A program made the translations under genes and the position numbers. The notes beneath the pieces are model-generated. The model was not told where the DNA came from. It made no database searches and was given only the letters and a program-made list of their open reading frames with translations. A DNA stretch of 13,563 nt from contig JAITED010000021.1 of NCBI GenBank assembly GCA_031282235.1, positions 1-13,563 of the forward strand, given 5' to 3'. Below are positions 13,411-13,563 of this stretch, one piece after another (position 1 is the stretch's first letter; every line of letters begins with the position of its first letter). The stretch comes from Propionibacteriaceae bacterium. Lineage in GTDB: Bacteria > Actinomycetota > Actinomycetes > Propionibacteriales > Propionibacteriaceae.

Positions 13411-13440
13411 ATTCTGCCACGTATCCCCCCGATTCCCCAA
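13411..13440 (-). promoter_or_regulatory. Possible promoter of the bL37 gene
   Basis: On the minus strand TTGGGG (13440 to 13435) and CAGAAT (13416 to 13411) are 18 bases apart, 45 bases before the ATG. Each hexamer is a partial match, so the call rests on placement. GGAAT also occurs here, but no GTT lies at SigR spacing. Confidence 0.28.
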
Positions 13441-13563
13441 CCCCACTCGCCGGGGGTAAGTAGAAGTGCGCGCACCCGCGCGTTATCTCTCCATCCGCTC
13501 GCAACGGGGCTGGGTTTTGTGATTGAGCGTGAGATATGCCGGTGGGACAAAAGGCGACGTGAC

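Noticed and set aside
13468..13481. GCGCG/CGCGC inverted repeat near the window end
   Set aside because: A five-base GC-only stem in GC-rich DNA is expected by chance, and no T-run or gene end is next to it.

Overview
The window looks like chromosomal DNA from a moderately high-GC actinobacterium. The main evidence is a SigR-type sigma factor overlapping an RsrA-type zinc anti-sigma factor, the divergent aroA-rsgA-hisN block beside it, a 24-residue bL37 ribosomal protein gene, and an initiator tRNA with a C1xU72 mismatch. The short SerA (one ACT domain) and moderate GC suggest a lineage near Actinomycetaceae or Bifidobacteriaceae, but that placement is a guess. No mobile elements, CRISPR arrays or phage genes were seen.

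Layout. 1-250: initiator tRNA-fMet on the minus strand, with a promoter and an intrinsic terminator. 375-5477 (+): a tightly overlapping five-gene ABC importer operon of the peptide/nickel/opine class (lipoprotein, two permeases, two ATPases). 5478-5811: a 334-base gene-free stretch with a possible promoter, a small palindrome and a strong hairpin ahead of cysK. 5812-8820 (+): cysK, cysE and serA, which together lead from 3-phosphoglycerate towards serine, O-acetylserine and cysteine. 8877-12025 (-): aroA, rsgA and hisN, in that transcription order, the first two overlapping. 12026-12298: a divergent control region. 12299-13218 (+): sigR-rsrA. 13292-13366 (-): the tiny bL37 gene.

How it fits together. 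SigR and RsrA sense thiol-oxidative stress, and serA/cysE/cysK make the serine and cysteine used for low-molecular-weight thiols, so the window has a thiol-supply and thiol-stress theme. The transporter may import peptides, but its substrate cannot be read from the sequence.

Most interesting points. A SigR-like promoter lies upstream of sigR and would start transcription almost exactly at an in-frame ATG, giving a form with 58 extra N-terminal residues, reminiscent of the unstable sigma-R-prime of Streptomyces. aroA has a -10 element placed for a leaderless mRNA. cysE and serA each have a strong ribosome binding site that serves a small upstream reading frame instead of the gene, and those frames end by overlapping the gene start. 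The bL37 gene is short enough to be missed by routine gene calling. I found no clear evidence of a wholly new multi-gene system.
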